Part shown: piece by piece, positions 1 to 8,411 of the stretch | Layout: each line of letters opens with the position of its first letter | Numbering within the stretch: position 1 is the first letter of the stretch | Source: MED-G105 sp039025235 | GTDB taxonomy: Bacteria; Pseudomonadota; Alphaproteobacteria; Caulobacterales; Parvularculaceae | Reading direction: 5' to 3' | DNA length: 64,000 bases | Assembly (NCBI GenBank): GCA_039025235.1 | Contig: JBCCOS010000001.1 | Span: forward strand, 62,001 to 126,000 | Made by a program: the position numbers and the translations under genes | The notes under the pieces: model-generated | What the model saw: the letters and a program-made list of their open reading frames with translations, nothing else | What the model was told of the DNA's origin: nothing | Database searches by the model: none

Positions 1-379
1 CGGGTTCGGGCGCAAGCGCGGGATCTTCACCATCAAGTGCGGGTTTTGATGCGCGTCTTGCCGCGTCGATCCTTAGGTTACGGGCAATCGTAAATATCCA
101 CGTTGCTGCCGCTGCCTTTGCTGGATCAAAAAGCTTGGCCTTCCGCCAGACCTTGAGGAGCGTTTCCTGTGCCAAGTCATCGGCGAGATCGGGACTCGCT
201 CCACCCCTAATTAGGTATCCTTTCACACGCGGGGCGAAAAAGGAATAGAGTTCCGCAAATGCGTTACGGTCTTCCGCGACAGCAACACGAACAAGGAGTT
301 CGCTCATCGCCGCGCCCGAGGAAGGTTCGCGTTTTTTTTCTGGTGCTGGCGTCACAATAGCCGGTTCAACTCCGAACAT
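1..379 (-). CDS. ECF RNA polymerase sigma factor (RpoE/ChrR-type), partial
   Basis: Only the N-terminal ~126 residues are present; the gene runs off the left edge of the window. After a charged lead-in, the protein reads through a sigma-70 region 2: ADDLAQETLLKVW, then TWIFTIARNLRIDAARR, which is the core-binding and -10 recognition helix signature of ECF factors. I place the start at 379 because GAGG lies 8 nt upstream of that ATG; a second in-frame ATG at 307 has no good ribosome site. Family knowledge: in alphaproteobacteria this type (RpoE, held by a zinc anti-sigma ChrR) controls the singlet-oxygen response and is often neighboured by an FAD oxidoreductase and a DUF1365 gene, as here. 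The anti-sigma gene would lie outside the window. ECF identity is firm; the RpoE/ChrR subgroup is inferred from neighbours. Confidence 0.88.
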   Translation of the reverse strand, partial: MFGVEPAIVTPAPEKKREPSSGAAMSELLVRVAVAEDRNAFAELYSFFAPRVKGYLIRGGASPDLADDLAQETLLKVWRKAKLFDPAKAAAATWIFTIARNLRIDAARRASKPALDGEDPALAPEP

Positions 380-765
380 GCCGGCGGCCTCATATTTGTC
401 GTTTCCAGATGGTACAAATACGCCGCCCGCGTGAAATAGATCACTTTACACTTTTAAGTGTACAGGAAGGCTGACGCATAATCTACAAAATCCCGAGAAA
501 TACACAGTTCACTGCCTTAAACGTGAACGGAGACCGGCTTTTGCATTGAGTCAAAGAAAGCGCAGGAACACGTAGCTCATTGAATTTGTTTAGAATTTCG
601 GAAGCTATCGCGTTTTTATCTGATAACCACATGGTTCGCTTTTTTCTCAACCATAAGCTGCAGTCTAATTGGTTTTAAATAATCGTAAAAGACATCAAAT
701 GCGCCCTCGACGAACAGCAATCATTTACTTCAAAAAGAATTTTCAATTTAGAGGAAAGCCTAGTT
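380..765. other. Divergent promoter region, no gene seen
   Basis: This 386-bp gap separates the sigma gene (minus) from the FAD oxidoreductase gene (plus), so it must hold both promoters. It is AT-richer than the flanking genes. I looked for the RpoE-type promoter (TGATCC, ~18 bp, TAAGA) in both directions and found only isolated halves, such as TGATCT on the minus strand at 443-438 without a matching -10. No reading frame with a ribosome site is visible. Confidence 0.5.
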
Positions 766-2247
766 ATGGGGTTTGATACAGTAAAGCATCAGCTAAAGCA
801 GTCTTTGGGTGCGTCAAACCATGATTTAACGAACGGGAAGGTCGATCACTTGACAGCGGAGGCGTCGAATAGCGTTCCGGTCAATCGACCCAAAAAGCGC
901 ATCGCGGTGATTGGCAGTGGCGTTTCTGGTTTGTCGGCGGCCTGGCTGTTATCAAAGGCGCATGATGTGGTCGTTTTTGAACGCGATCATCGCCTTGGCG
1001 GCCATGCAAATACGGTTGACGTTCCCGTGACCTATGCGGACGGCCGTCAAGAGACCGTTGGTGTGGATGCGGGCTTTATTGTCTTTAATCGGAAGAATTA
1101 TCCAAACCTTACAGCGTTGTTGTCGCATCTCAATGTGGCTGTTGAAGATACATGCATGTCCTTTGGGGCGTCTTTGGACAATGGTCGTATTGAATACTCC
1201 GGACAGGATCTATCAGCGTTATTTTCTAACAGACGCAGCATCCTCTCTCCCACCCATTGGGCCATGCTGCGCGATATTCCCCGGTTTCATCGCCACGCTC
1301 GCTTGGCCCTGGAGATAGGAAACTATGGTGAGATGGGCGGCGATGCCACCATGGGAGACTTCGTCCGTACCCATGGATATTCGCAAAGCTTTGTCCAACA
1401 TTTCCTTCAACCATTTGCAGCGGCCATTTGGTCAACACCTTCAACACGCGTCATGGATTACGCGGCGGCATCCTTATTGAAGTTCTTTGATAACCACGGG
1501 CTCCTGCAGATCCTGAATATGCCGCTCTGGAATACGGTGAGCGGTGGATCCCGTTCCTATGTGAGCGCCATAAAGAGAGAGCTTGCCGATAACGCCATCC
1601 GTTTGAACGCGCCGGTCAAGAGTGTGGCGCGATTGGAACGAGGCGTTGTCGTGCACCTCGCAGACGGTATTGAACAGCAATTCGACGATGTGGTCCTGGC
1701 GACCCATGCTGATGATGCTTTGCGCCTGTTAGAGGCCCCAACCAGTGAAGAAAAACGCATTCTAGGGGCATTCGGGTACCAGCCAAATAAAGCGCTGGTA
1801 CATACCGATCCGCGGGCGATGCCTGTACGTCGGCGCGCTTGGTCGAGTTGGAATTATATGGGCGGTGGAAAGGATGTAGCGGTGTCTTACTGGATGAATC
1901 GGCTGCAGAATTTCACCTGTGACACCGATATATTTGTAACGCTCAACCCGCATCAGGATTTAGAGGACAAACATATCGTTGCTGAATTTGACTATACCCA
2001 CCCCACATTTAATCTTGCCGCTGCGCGCGCCCAGGAAGAAATATGGTCCCTTCAAGGGGAAGGGGGTGTCTGGTTCTGTGGCGCGCATTTCGGTCAAGGC
2101 TTTCACGAGGATGGCCTTCAGGCTGGTCTCGCTGTTGCGGAAGCTCTTGGCGGCGTGCGTCGTCCTTGGGAAGTGGACAATGAGTCCGGCCGGATATTTT
2201 TGCGGGATGAAGGTGGACGGGTGAACGGGGAAATTGAAGCTGCATAA
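766..2247 (+). CDS. FAD-dependent amine-oxidase-family oxidoreductase
   Basis: A 493-residue flavoprotein. After ~45 poorly ordered residues comes the Rossmann dinucleotide motif IAVIGSGVSGLSAAWLL, followed by the acidic strand end VVVFERD and the RLGGHANT segment typical of the amine oxidase/phytoene-desaturase-like flavoproteins. The C-terminus contains VWFCGAHFGQGFHEDGL, the second FAD-contact region of this family. A purine-rich GAGGAAA lies upstream of the ATG. It is followed by a DUF1365 gene on the same strand, a pairing widely conserved in alphaproteobacteria and often placed with a cyclopropane-fatty-acid synthase-like gene and an RpoE/ChrR sigma pair; no such synthase is in this window. 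The substrate is unknown; a role in lipid modification or photo-oxidative protection is an inference from neighbours. Confidence 0.87.
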   Translation: MGFDTVKHQLKQSLGASNHDLTNGKVDHLTAEASNSVPVNRPKKRIAVIGSGVSGLSAAWLLSKAHDVVVFERDHRLGGHANTVDVPVTYADGRQETVGVDAGFIVFNRKNYPNLTALLSHLNVAVEDTCMSFGASLDNGRIEYSGQDLSALFSNRRSILSPTHWAMLRDIPRFHRHARLALEIGNYGEMGGDATMGDFVRTHGYSQSFVQHFLQPFAAAIWSTPSTRVMDYAAASLLKFFDNHGLLQILNMPLWNTVSGGSRSYVSAIKRELADNAIRLNAPVKSVARLERGVVVHLADGIEQQFDDVVLATHADDALRLLEAPTSEEKRILGAFGYQPNKALVHTDPRAMPVRRRAWSSWNYMGGGKDVAVSYWMNRLQNFTCDTDIFVTLNPHQDLEDKHIVAEFDYTHPTFNLAAARAQEEIWSLQGEGGVWFCGAHFGQGFHEDGLQAGLAVAEALGGVRRPWEVDNESGRIFLRDEGGRVNGEIEAA

Positions 2248-2272
2248 GAGCACGCGTGTGTACATTTCTTTT

Positions 2273-2411
2273 GCGATCCTTCGCGACGCGCCCTGAAAGG
2301 GTGATTGAATTCAATCACCTCCTCAGGATGAGGAGAAGTTGACTATAGAAGACGTGAATCGCCTTCCTTCATCCTGAGGAGCGTTTTTCAGAACGCGTCT
2401 CGAAGGATCGC
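2273..2411. repeat. 139-bp imperfect inverted repeat (intergenic palindromic element)
   Basis: The two ends are complementary: GCGATCCTTCGCGACGCG at 2273-2290 pairs with CGCGTCTCGAAGGATCGC at 2394-2411 with one or two mismatches. Internal arms CCTCAGGATGAGGAG and TTCATCCTGAGGAG also pair, so the whole element can fold into one long hairpin. The CATCCTGAGGAGC...TCTCGAAGGAT core resembles a palindromic repeat I know to be common in alphaproteobacterial intergenic regions. It lies between the oxidoreductase and DUF1365 genes and could attenuate transcription between them. Only one copy is in this window. Confidence 0.75.
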
Positions 2412-2462
2412 AACTGGTAACAACACGACATCAGGAAGTAGATAAGTTCCATACAGAATGAG

Positions 2463-3269
2463 ATGACCAGATTAAAAGCCAATACCACGCACTCTTGCCT
2501 CTATGTCGGAAAAGTCGTCCATACGCGCCTGAAGCCTGTGCACCACAAACTGTCCTATCGCGTCTTCTCCATGCTCCTCGACCTTGATGAAGTCGACAGT
2601 CTGTCAAAAAAGCTGAAATGGTTTTCACGGGGTCAGTTTAATCTCTTTTCATTCCACGACAAGGATTATGGCGATGGGGACCCTTCTGATCTTGCGGCCT
2701 ATATCCGGGGCGTCCTGACAAGCCATAAAATAGATGGTGAGGGGCCATTACAGCTCCTTTGTTACCCTCGTATGCTGGGTTATGCGTTCAATCCTATCGC
2801 AGTTTATTATTGCCACGACAAAGCCGGTCGTCCGTCAGCGATGCTATATGAAGTCTCAAGCACCTTCGGAGAGCGGCATAGCTATCTTATTCCGCTATCA
2901 GCGGATGGTAATGCGCAAGCTCATAATATCCGTCAGCATACGGCTGACAAAAAACTCCATGTCTCGCCTTTCATGGAGATGGATATGCGCTATCGCTTTA
3001 ATGTGAACGTACCAGACGAGAAACTCTCTCTTACCATCTATGAAGAAGACCGCGAAGGTCCGATCCTCAACGCATCTTTTTCCGGCATGCGGGAGGCGCT
3101 GGACGACAAAACACTGCTTCGTACCTTTATGAAGTATCCGCTTATGACGCTAAAGGTGATTGGCGGCATTCATATTGAAGCGATCAAGCTTTTGTTGAAG
3201 GGTATGCGGCTGGTGAAGGGGCCGAAAGCCCCACGTAATCCCGTGACATTGGTTTCGGATTTATCCTAA
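2463..3269 (+). CDS. DUF1365 family protein
   Basis: A 268-residue protein starting with a SCLYVGKVVHTRLKP segment and containing HHKLSYRVF, LLCYPRMLGYAFNPIAVYYC, VSSTFGERHSYLI and HVSPFMEMD. These are the conserved blocks of DUF1365, whose length is normally 240-280 residues. The ATG at 2463 directly follows the inverted repeat; upstream spacing is ordinary. No biochemical function is established for the family. Its constant company (FAD oxidoreductase here; cyclopropane-fatty-acyl synthase and ECF sigma in other genomes) points to membrane-lipid modification under oxidative stress, which is inference. No signal peptide is visible. Confidence 0.9.
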   Translation: MTRLKANTTHSCLYVGKVVHTRLKPVHHKLSYRVFSMLLDLDEVDSLSKKLKWFSRGQFNLFSFHDKDYGDGDPSDLAAYIRGVLTSHKIDGEGPLQLLCYPRMLGYAFNPIAVYYCHDKAGRPSAMLYEVSSTFGERHSYLIPLSADGNAQAHNIRQHTADKKLHVSPFMEMDMRYRFNVNVPDEKLSLTIYEEDREGPILNASFSGMREALDDKTLLRTFMKYPLMTLKVIGGIHIEAIKLLLKGMRLVKGPKAPRNPVTLVSDLS

Positions 3270-3492
3270 TACAATAGTGTTTCCATATCCGCACGCACTA
3301 TTGTGCATTTTGTCGGCAATCATCTGTCTACACCATCATTCGCTTGCGTGACACTCTTTATAGTTTAGGATAACGAGAAATCTGCAGTTAGCGACGTTGT
3401 TGGATTCAATCGTCTGTGTTCAATGCGCGGTATTCAATAGGGGCCGCATTAAATCCGCGTTGCCATTTCAAAACTGGGTTGAGGATAAATTC

Positions 3493-4041
3493 ATGCGTTT
3501 TACCAAAACAATCATTCTGCTTCTTTTCTTTGCGTTTTTTTCAAAAGAAGTTTTGGCCGGCGGGCCCACCGTACCAGTGGCTAGCGGCGTATCAGTGGCC
3601 AATAAAGTAACGGATGCTGAAGACACCGTTGATCTTTCAACGCCAGAAGCGGCCGTGCGCAGTCTGCTGAGTGCATTTTATCTAAGCGACCCGTCGATAA
3701 CGGAACGCGTGCTGTTGGAAGACGCCTCATTCCATCGCGTTAAGGTGGATGGAGAAGTAAAGACGATCGACTTGAACGAGTGGCGGGATTGGATTGGTAA
3801 ACAAAATAAGGGCGATATTGTTGAAGAGATTTTCGATGTGAAGGTCTCAGAGTTCGTTAATCTGGCAAGCGTCTGGGCCCCCTTCATTATCAGCCGCAAA
3901 GGCGAAATCTTTTATTGTGGTGTCAATCAATTCACAGTGGTCAAAACCAATGGCGAGTGGCGGATCATCAATTTTGTGGACGCTGACACGAATGAAGAAA
4001 CGGATTGTGCAACATTTAAAGAGACCCATGGGAAGGAGTGA
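3493..4041 (+). CDS. Secreted NTF2-like (SnoaL/lumazine-binding-like) protein
   Basis: I choose the ATG at 3493 because GAGGATA precedes it and because it opens a textbook signal peptide (basic MRFTK, hydrophobic IILLLFFAFF, cleavage near VLAGG); longer in-frame starts upstream lack this. The mature ~160 residues begin with TPEAAVRSLLSAFYLSD and end with NQFTVVKTNGEWRIINFVDAD, the layout of the cone-shaped NTF2-like fold (putative lumazine-binding / DUF4440 group). It is predicted periplasmic. It lies downstream of the FAD oxidoreductase/DUF1365 pair but 223 bp away, so shared transcription is uncertain. No catalytic residues can be named. Confidence 0.7.
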   Translation: MRFTKTIILLLFFAFFSKEVLAGGPTVPVASGVSVANKVTDAEDTVDLSTPEAAVRSLLSAFYLSDPSITERVLLEDASFHRVKVDGEVKTIDLNEWRDWIGKQNKGDIVEEIFDVKVSEFVNLASVWAPFIISRKGEIFYCGVNQFTVVKTNGEWRIINFVDADTNEETDCATFKETHGKE

Positions 4042-4276
4042 AGGTTGATTTTAAATGATGGCCAATCGTCAGCAGTGTTGATCGTCTATTTTTAGCTTTC
4101 GCTTTAATGGTGCGGCTGACGACGGCGCTTAACGCGTGATTTTTTAGAACATGTCAGCCACTACCGTTTTGTAAACCTCGCTTCTGCCCGTCCCGGTAGA
4201 CGTCCTTTCTGCTTTTGGTTAAGAACCCCCTGAAATATTTTGAACTCTCGGTTTGCTGGTCTTCAAAGGAGCCGCC

Positions 4277-4981
4277 ATGAAAAAGACGTTTGCGGATGCG
4301 CAGGCTGCGCTGGACGGGTTGTTGTTCGATGGCATGACGATCATGGCCGGCGGCTTTGGCTTATGTGGGATCCCTGAAAATCTGATCCTTGCCTTGCGCG
4401 AATCCGGCGTAAAGGACATCACTGTTATTTCGAATAATTGCGGTGTCGATGACTTCGGGCTTGGGCTTCTGTTGGAGACGCGCCAGATCAAGAAAATGCT
4501 GTCATCTTATGTGGGCGAGAATAAAGAGTTTGAGCGCCAGTTTCTCTCAAAGGAATTGGAGCTTGAGTTTAACCCGCAAGGGACACTCGCCGAGCGTATT
4601 CGGGCGGGCGGTGCGGGCATTCCCGGTTTCTACACAAAGACAGGCGTTGGCACCGTTATCGCCGAAGGCAAAGAGCATAAAGAGTTCAATGGCGAAACAT
4701 ATATCCTTGAGACGGGGCTTGTTGCTGACCTTTCTATCGTCGCTGCGCAGCAGGGCGATGCGCAAGGTAATCTTGTTTATCGGCGCACGGCCCGCAATTT
4801 TAATCCAATGATGGCCACTGCGGGGAAGGTTACCATTGCAGAGGTTGAGGAGATGGTCCCCGTTGGTACTCTCGATCCGGATCATATCCATACGCCTGGT
4901 ATCTTTGTGCAGCGTATCATTCACGCCAAGCGCGAGAAACGCATTGAGCAACGCACCATCCGTGAACGGGAGACCGCATAG
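4277..4981 (+). CDS. scoA: 3-oxoacid CoA-transferase subunit A
   Basis: A 234-residue subunit A of succinyl-CoA:3-ketoacid CoA-transferase. It begins MKKTFADAQAALDGL and carries the family blocks MAGGFGLCGIPENLI, ISNNCGVDDFGLGLLL, GGAGIPGFYTKTGVGT and TARNFNPMMATAGKVTI. The start at 4277 is set by AAAGGAG 6 nt upstream. The stop codon overlaps the GTG start of subunit B by one base, so the two are translationally coupled. The enzyme moves CoA from succinyl-CoA to acetoacetate, opening ketone bodies (and products of polyhydroxybutyrate breakdown) to catabolism in the cytoplasm. Confidence 0.93.
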   Translation: MKKTFADAQAALDGLLFDGMTIMAGGFGLCGIPENLILALRESGVKDITVISNNCGVDDFGLGLLLETRQIKKMLSSYVGENKEFERQFLSKELELEFNPQGTLAERIRAGGAGIPGFYTKTGVGTVIAEGKEHKEFNGETYILETGLVADLSIVAAQQGDAQGNLVYRRTARNFNPMMATAGKVTIAEVEEMVPVGTLDPDHIHTPGIFVQRIIHAKREKRIEQRTIRERETA

Positions 4982-5634
4982 TGTCCACTGATAAAAAATA
5001 TTGGGACCGTAATCAAATGGCTGCGCGTGCTGCGAAAGAGCTACAGGATGGCTTTTATGTCAATCTGGGGATCGGCATTCCGACGCTTGTGGCGAATTAT
5101 ATTCCCGATGGCGTTGATGTGACGTTGCAATCGGAAAATGGCATGCTCGGTATGGGACCATTTCCTTTCGAGGATGAGATTGATCCTGATCTTATCAATG
5201 CTGGGAAGCAAACGATTACTGAACTAGACCGCACGTCGTATTTCTCATCAGCCGACAGTTTTGGGATGATCCGTGGGGGGCATATTGATCTATCAATCCT
5301 CGGCGCGATGGAAGTCTCTGAGACCGGTGACCTTGCCAACTGGATGATCCCCGGCAAGATGGTGAAGGGCATGGGCGGCGCGATGGATCTCGTTGCCGGT
5401 GTGAAGCGGGTTGTCGTTGTTATGGACCATGCTTCGAAAAAAGGCGATCCGAAGCTGCTGCATGAATGCTCTTTGCCGCTCACCGGACAAAAGGTTGTTG
5501 ATCTTGTCATCACCAATCTCGGTGTCTTTGAGATCACGGAAGGTGACGGCATGGCCCTTATAGAGCTCGCTGACGGCGTCAGTATCGATGAGATCAAAGC
5601 CCAGACGGAAGCGGCCTTTACGGTTAAGGTTTAG
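4981..5634 (+). CDS. scoB: 3-oxoacid CoA-transferase subunit B
   Basis: A 217-residue subunit B with a GTG start that shares one base with the stop of subunit A. The catalytic glutamate that forms the enzyme-CoA thioester is Glu52 in the SENGMLGMGP motif; NLGIGIPTLVANYIP and GGHIDLSILGAMEV are further family blocks. Length is normal. With subunit A it forms the heterotetrameric transferase acting on succinyl-CoA and acetoacetate. Reading stops 42 bp before the convergent kinase gene. Confidence 0.93.
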   Translation: MSTDKKYWDRNQMAARAAKELQDGFYVNLGIGIPTLVANYIPDGVDVTLQSENGMLGMGPFPFEDEIDPDLINAGKQTITELDRTSYFSSADSFGMIRGGHIDLSILGAMEVSETGDLANWMIPGKMVKGMGGAMDLVAGVKRVVVVMDHASKKGDPKLLHECSLPLTGQKVVDLVITNLGVFEITEGDGMALIELADGVSIDEIKAQTEAAFTVKV

Positions 5635-5675
5635 CGCCGACTTCAGGCTATTGGCAACGGGCTTGTTGCAAACTG

Positions 5676-6503
5676 TTAAGTCTCTTCGTTTACGGCAATA
5701 ACCCGCCTAGCATCATCAAGCTGTAAGACGGTGCCGGGCATCCGGCCACCATCTGCCATTGCCCTCGTCAAGCGTTCATAATACTGAATAAACCCTCGAA
5801 CCCAATTCTTTACCTCTTGGGGCAGTGCGTCGACAGGAATGCCACGCAACATGGCCTCCTGTTGAAGGCGCCAGTGAAAGACGCTGTCGAAACTTGGCGG
5901 GGTTAAATAGTAAAACGTATCGATTTTCTGCCAGAGCACTCGGTAAGGACCTTCAAGCTGCTCCAGCTGGTAGGTTCGCCATGCATTGTTGGTGTCACGT
6001 TTTTCAATGTCATTGATTGGCGATGCATCACAGAACGGCGCTTCGGGGATGGCGCCGATGCACCAGCCCTCAATAAGAATTGTCTCGGGCTGTTCGGTAA
6101 TGGGCAGCCAATGATCTTTAGAGAGACGATCATCGGTCAGTTTGTCGAATTGCGGAATCCATACGGGATTATCCGCAGTTGCTGTGGGAAGCGCCTCAAG
6201 GGTGTGAATGAGGAGCGAGATATCGTGGGTGCCTGGTGGTCCGCGTGTTTCAAATAACGGGCTAACCTTTTCAGCGAGGTTGCGTCGTTCATCCTTACAA
6301 AGATAAAAGTCATCAAGGCTCAAGACAACGGCTTTGCCTCCTGCACTCTGCGTCAGTGTCGCTGATGCCGTTGATTTGCCGGAGCCTTGTGGGCCAGCAA
6401 GGGCCATGATGTTCTGACTTTGCTTTGGTTTTAAACTCCCGTGGCATAAGTCGTTTAATGCACTGCCGGGGTCAAGGTATATCACTGACCCGCAGTTAGC
6501 CAT
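5676..6503 (-). CDS. P-loop kinase, D-glycerate 3-kinase (GLYK)-like
   Basis: A ~275-residue P-loop protein. The Walker A motif is MALAGPQGSGKSTASATL; VVLSLDDFYLCKDER and RGPPGTHDISLL match the plant GLYK / yeast Tda10 group, and ILIEGWCIGAIP is the strand-loop seen after the nucleotide site in this group. I place the start at 6503 (GGTGAG upstream, opening MANCGSV); an in-frame extension to 6569 would run deep into the preceding gene. It overlaps the end of the gamma-carbonic-anhydrase-like gene by 8 bp, indicating one operon. Likely reaction: ATP-dependent phosphorylation of D-glycerate. The broader uridine/pantothenate-kinase-like superfamily leaves the substrate uncertain. Confidence 0.75.
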   Translation of the reverse strand: MANCGSVIYLDPGSALNDLCHGSLKPKQSQNIMALAGPQGSGKSTASATLTQSAGGKAVVLSLDDFYLCKDERRNLAEKVSPLFETRGPPGTHDISLLIHTLEALPTATADNPVWIPQFDKLTDDRLSKDHWLPITEQPETILIEGWCIGAIPEAPFCDASPINDIEKRDTNNAWRTYQLEQLEGPYRVLWQKIDTFYYLTPPSFDSVFHWRLQQEAMLRGIPVDALPQEVKNWVRGFIQYYERLTRAMADGGRMPGTVLQLDDARRVIAVNEET

Positions 6504-7050
6504 TATTCTCACCGAATTCTTGAAGGGCTTGTTTGTGGGTATTCGCATTATGCCGATAGAACTTAGCACCCGATGTCGCTAAGATGTATTCAGACTCGCG
6601 CATATCGCGGAGTTTTTTCGCTGGTGATCCCCCCCAGAGTTCACCGCGAGGGATGACTTTGCCGGCGGTGAGAAAGGCACCCGCCGCCAGCATGCCGCCG
6701 CTTTCAATGCGTGACCCGTCAAGCATTGTTGAGGACATGCCGACAAAGCCCTCATCTTCCACGGTGCATCCATGCAACATGCACTTATGGCCTACAAGGA
6801 CATTTGCTCCAATCAAAGATGGAACGCCGTTCATGTCATCTGAATTCGTATGAATGACCGTCCCGTCTTGAATATTGGATCCCTTGCCAACAACGATAGA
6901 CCCAACGTCGCCTCGAAGAACGCACCCATACCAAACTGACGCATCTTCCTGAATTTCTACGTCGCCGCAAACAATGGCGCCAGGGGCAATAAAGGCACTT
7001 GAATGAATACGCGGCGTAATACCATTAATGGGAAAAATTAGAGGATCCAT
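6496..7050 (-). CDS. Gamma-class carbonic anhydrase-like hexapeptide protein
   Basis: A 184-residue left-handed beta-helix protein: repeated hexapeptide turns such as AFIAPGAIVCGDVEI, ASVWYGCVLRGD and SNIQDGTVIHT. The three zinc-ligand histidines of gamma carbonic anhydrases are visible in TVIHTN and in GHKCMLHGC. Members called YrdA/PaaY/CaiE-like share this fold, and many have weak or unproven anhydrase activity, so I name the fold rather than the activity. The start overlaps the stop of a short upstream membrane-peptide frame, and the 3' end overlaps the kinase gene. Confidence 0.88.
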   Translation of the reverse strand: MDPLIFPINGITPRIHSSAFIAPGAIVCGDVEIQEDASVWYGCVLRGDVGSIVVGKGSNIQDGTVIHTNSDDMNGVPSLIGANVLVGHKCMLHGCTVEDEGFVGMSSTMLDGSRIESGGMLAAGAFLTAGKVIPRGELWGGSPAKKLRDMRESEYILATSGAKFYRHNANTHKQALQEFGENNG

Positions 7051-7151
7051 AGGGCGATTGCTTTCTCACTGATTGCGGGCGTGATGTAGCCGATTACTGA
7101 TAAAACAACAAATACTCCCAATCCAATAAATACTGGCAACCCAACAATCAT
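7038..7151 (-). CDS. Possible 37-residue single-span membrane peptide
   Basis: A short frame reads MIVGLPVFIGLGVF, then VVLSVIGYITPA and a C-terminal ISEKAIALWIL before TAA. Residues 1-25 are almost wholly hydrophobic, enough for one membrane helix. Its last four codons overlap the start of the gamma-carbonic-anhydrase-like gene in another frame, the arrangement expected for translational coupling. AAAGG lies just before the ATG, closer than ideal; a longer version from TTG or another rare start would add basic residues (PRTIKLSKG). It fills the otherwise empty space between cutA and the hexapeptide gene. I recognise no homolog. Confidence 0.4.
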   Translation of the reverse strand: MIVGLPVFIGLGVFVVLSVIGYITPAISEKAIALWIL

Positions 7152-7254
7152 GCCTTTTGACAACTTAATGGTCCTAGGGAGCAAATTTGTTTTGTGGTTT
7201 ATACTTTTTTTCAGGTGCTACCGGACCGATGCATGATAGCTTTGCGGTATAGAC

Positions 7255-7590
7255 CTATCTGCTCGTCGTTTCGTTCGTTAGCCAATCGAGATAGGCGGGC
7301 GAACTCGCCGATGGGTCAATGGTTAATGCCACGAGCGCCGGCGTGTCATGGGGGTGGCGTTCGATAAATAGGCGCCGCGCGGCGCCCGATTTTTTACGGG
7401 TGGTTTTGATGATCATCACCACCTCTTCTGCCCGTTCGATGGTTCCCTCCCAACGATAGACGGAATGCATCCCAGGCAGAATATTGACGCAGGCCGCACA
7501 CCCTTCGGCAACTAAATCGTCGGCTAGGCTTTTGGCCGTCGCAAGGTCTGGCGCGATGCCATAAAGGAGGAGGGGCGATTTCTCGGGCAT
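7255..7590 (-). CDS. cutA: CutA1 family protein
   Basis: A 111-residue CutA1 protein. The signatures are KSLADDLVAEGCAACVNI, SVYRWEGTIERAEEVVMIIKT and ERHPHDTPALVALTID, which build the ferredoxin-like fold that trimerises. Length is standard. The family was first linked to divalent-cation tolerance in E. coli, but its general molecular role is unsettled. It is the first gene of a minus-strand set (cutA, short membrane frame, gamma-CA-like, GLYK-like). Confidence 0.92.
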   Translation of the reverse strand: MPEKSPLLLYGIAPDLATAKSLADDLVAEGCAACVNILPGMHSVYRWEGTIERAEEVVMIIKTTRKKSGAARRLFIERHPHDTPALVALTIDPSASSPAYLDWLTNETTSR

Positions 7591-7759
7591 TTCTCAAATT
7601 CATTTCTCGATAGCAGATCTATCAAATTATAAATCGTGGTCTATAATTAAAACCCGGCGTCAAATGCCTTATGCAAAGCCGTGCAAATACCGCAACGAGG
7701 GGATCAACGCACCATACTTTTTGACCATCGGAATTATAAGTAGCATACGGAATGTATAA

Positions 7760-8293
7760 ATGAATGACAAACCAAAATTGGTCGTGCGATACCGTATGAT
7801 CTCAAGTGTACTTGCGTTGATCACGAGTGGTTTCGCTATGTTATTCGTCGGTGGGGGTATTCTATATGCAACCTATTACATTATGGCACGATATCAGATC
7901 GATATAGCTTACGACAATGGTCGGTTATGGCGGCTTAGTTTTATCGTTAGTCTGTTAATATTATTTTATGTCATGGCGCTTCGCGTATATGGATTTCGTC
8001 TGGTTAGTTTAGGGCTAAATCTGTTCCGTGCCACTCCCGCACTTGTTATCTCGTCAGATGGTATTGAGGGTGATGGAACATTGCGACGTTATTTGATACC
8101 ATGGGAGAGTATCCATAAACTTGATTGGGTGCAGTTGGGCGAGGTCTTGATCAGCCAATCAAAATACACATTTTTTATTCGGTTCGGAATCGGAGTAAAG
8201 AATCCGCATATTTTCTTGTTGTTTAGACTTATGGACATTTCGAAAAACCAATTTCGAGACTATATCCGGCAATATAAGCCCGAACTCCTTTAA
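7760..8293 (+). CDS. Two-helix membrane protein of unknown function
   Basis: A 177-residue protein with two hydrophobic spans near the N-terminus: VLALITSGFAMLFVGGGILY and FIVSLLILFYVMALRVYGF. After these comes a short conserved-looking soluble part (ALVISSDGIEGDGTLRRYLIPWESIHKL) of the kind seen in bacterial PH-like domains attached to membranes, where a stretch like LIPWESI is typical. I recognise no specific family. Flanking spaces are wide (169 and 406 bp), so it is probably transcribed alone. Confidence 0.65.
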   Translation: MNDKPKLVVRYRMISSVLALITSGFAMLFVGGGILYATYYIMARYQIDIAYDNGRLWRLSFIVSLLILFYVMALRVYGFRLVSLGLNLFRATPALVISSDGIEGDGTLRRYLIPWESIHKLDWVQLGEVLISQSKYTFFIRFGIGVKNPHIFLLFRLMDISKNQFRDYIRQYKPELL

Positions 8294-8411
8294 CAGCCTC
8301 ACGATTACGTGGTTGTTTTGATCCTACTCATCGAATAAGCGTAGCGAATGCTTGACGCTGTGATTCATGTGTCTTGCTGTTATTTGACGTTTCGTTAAGT
8401 GAGACAACGCG

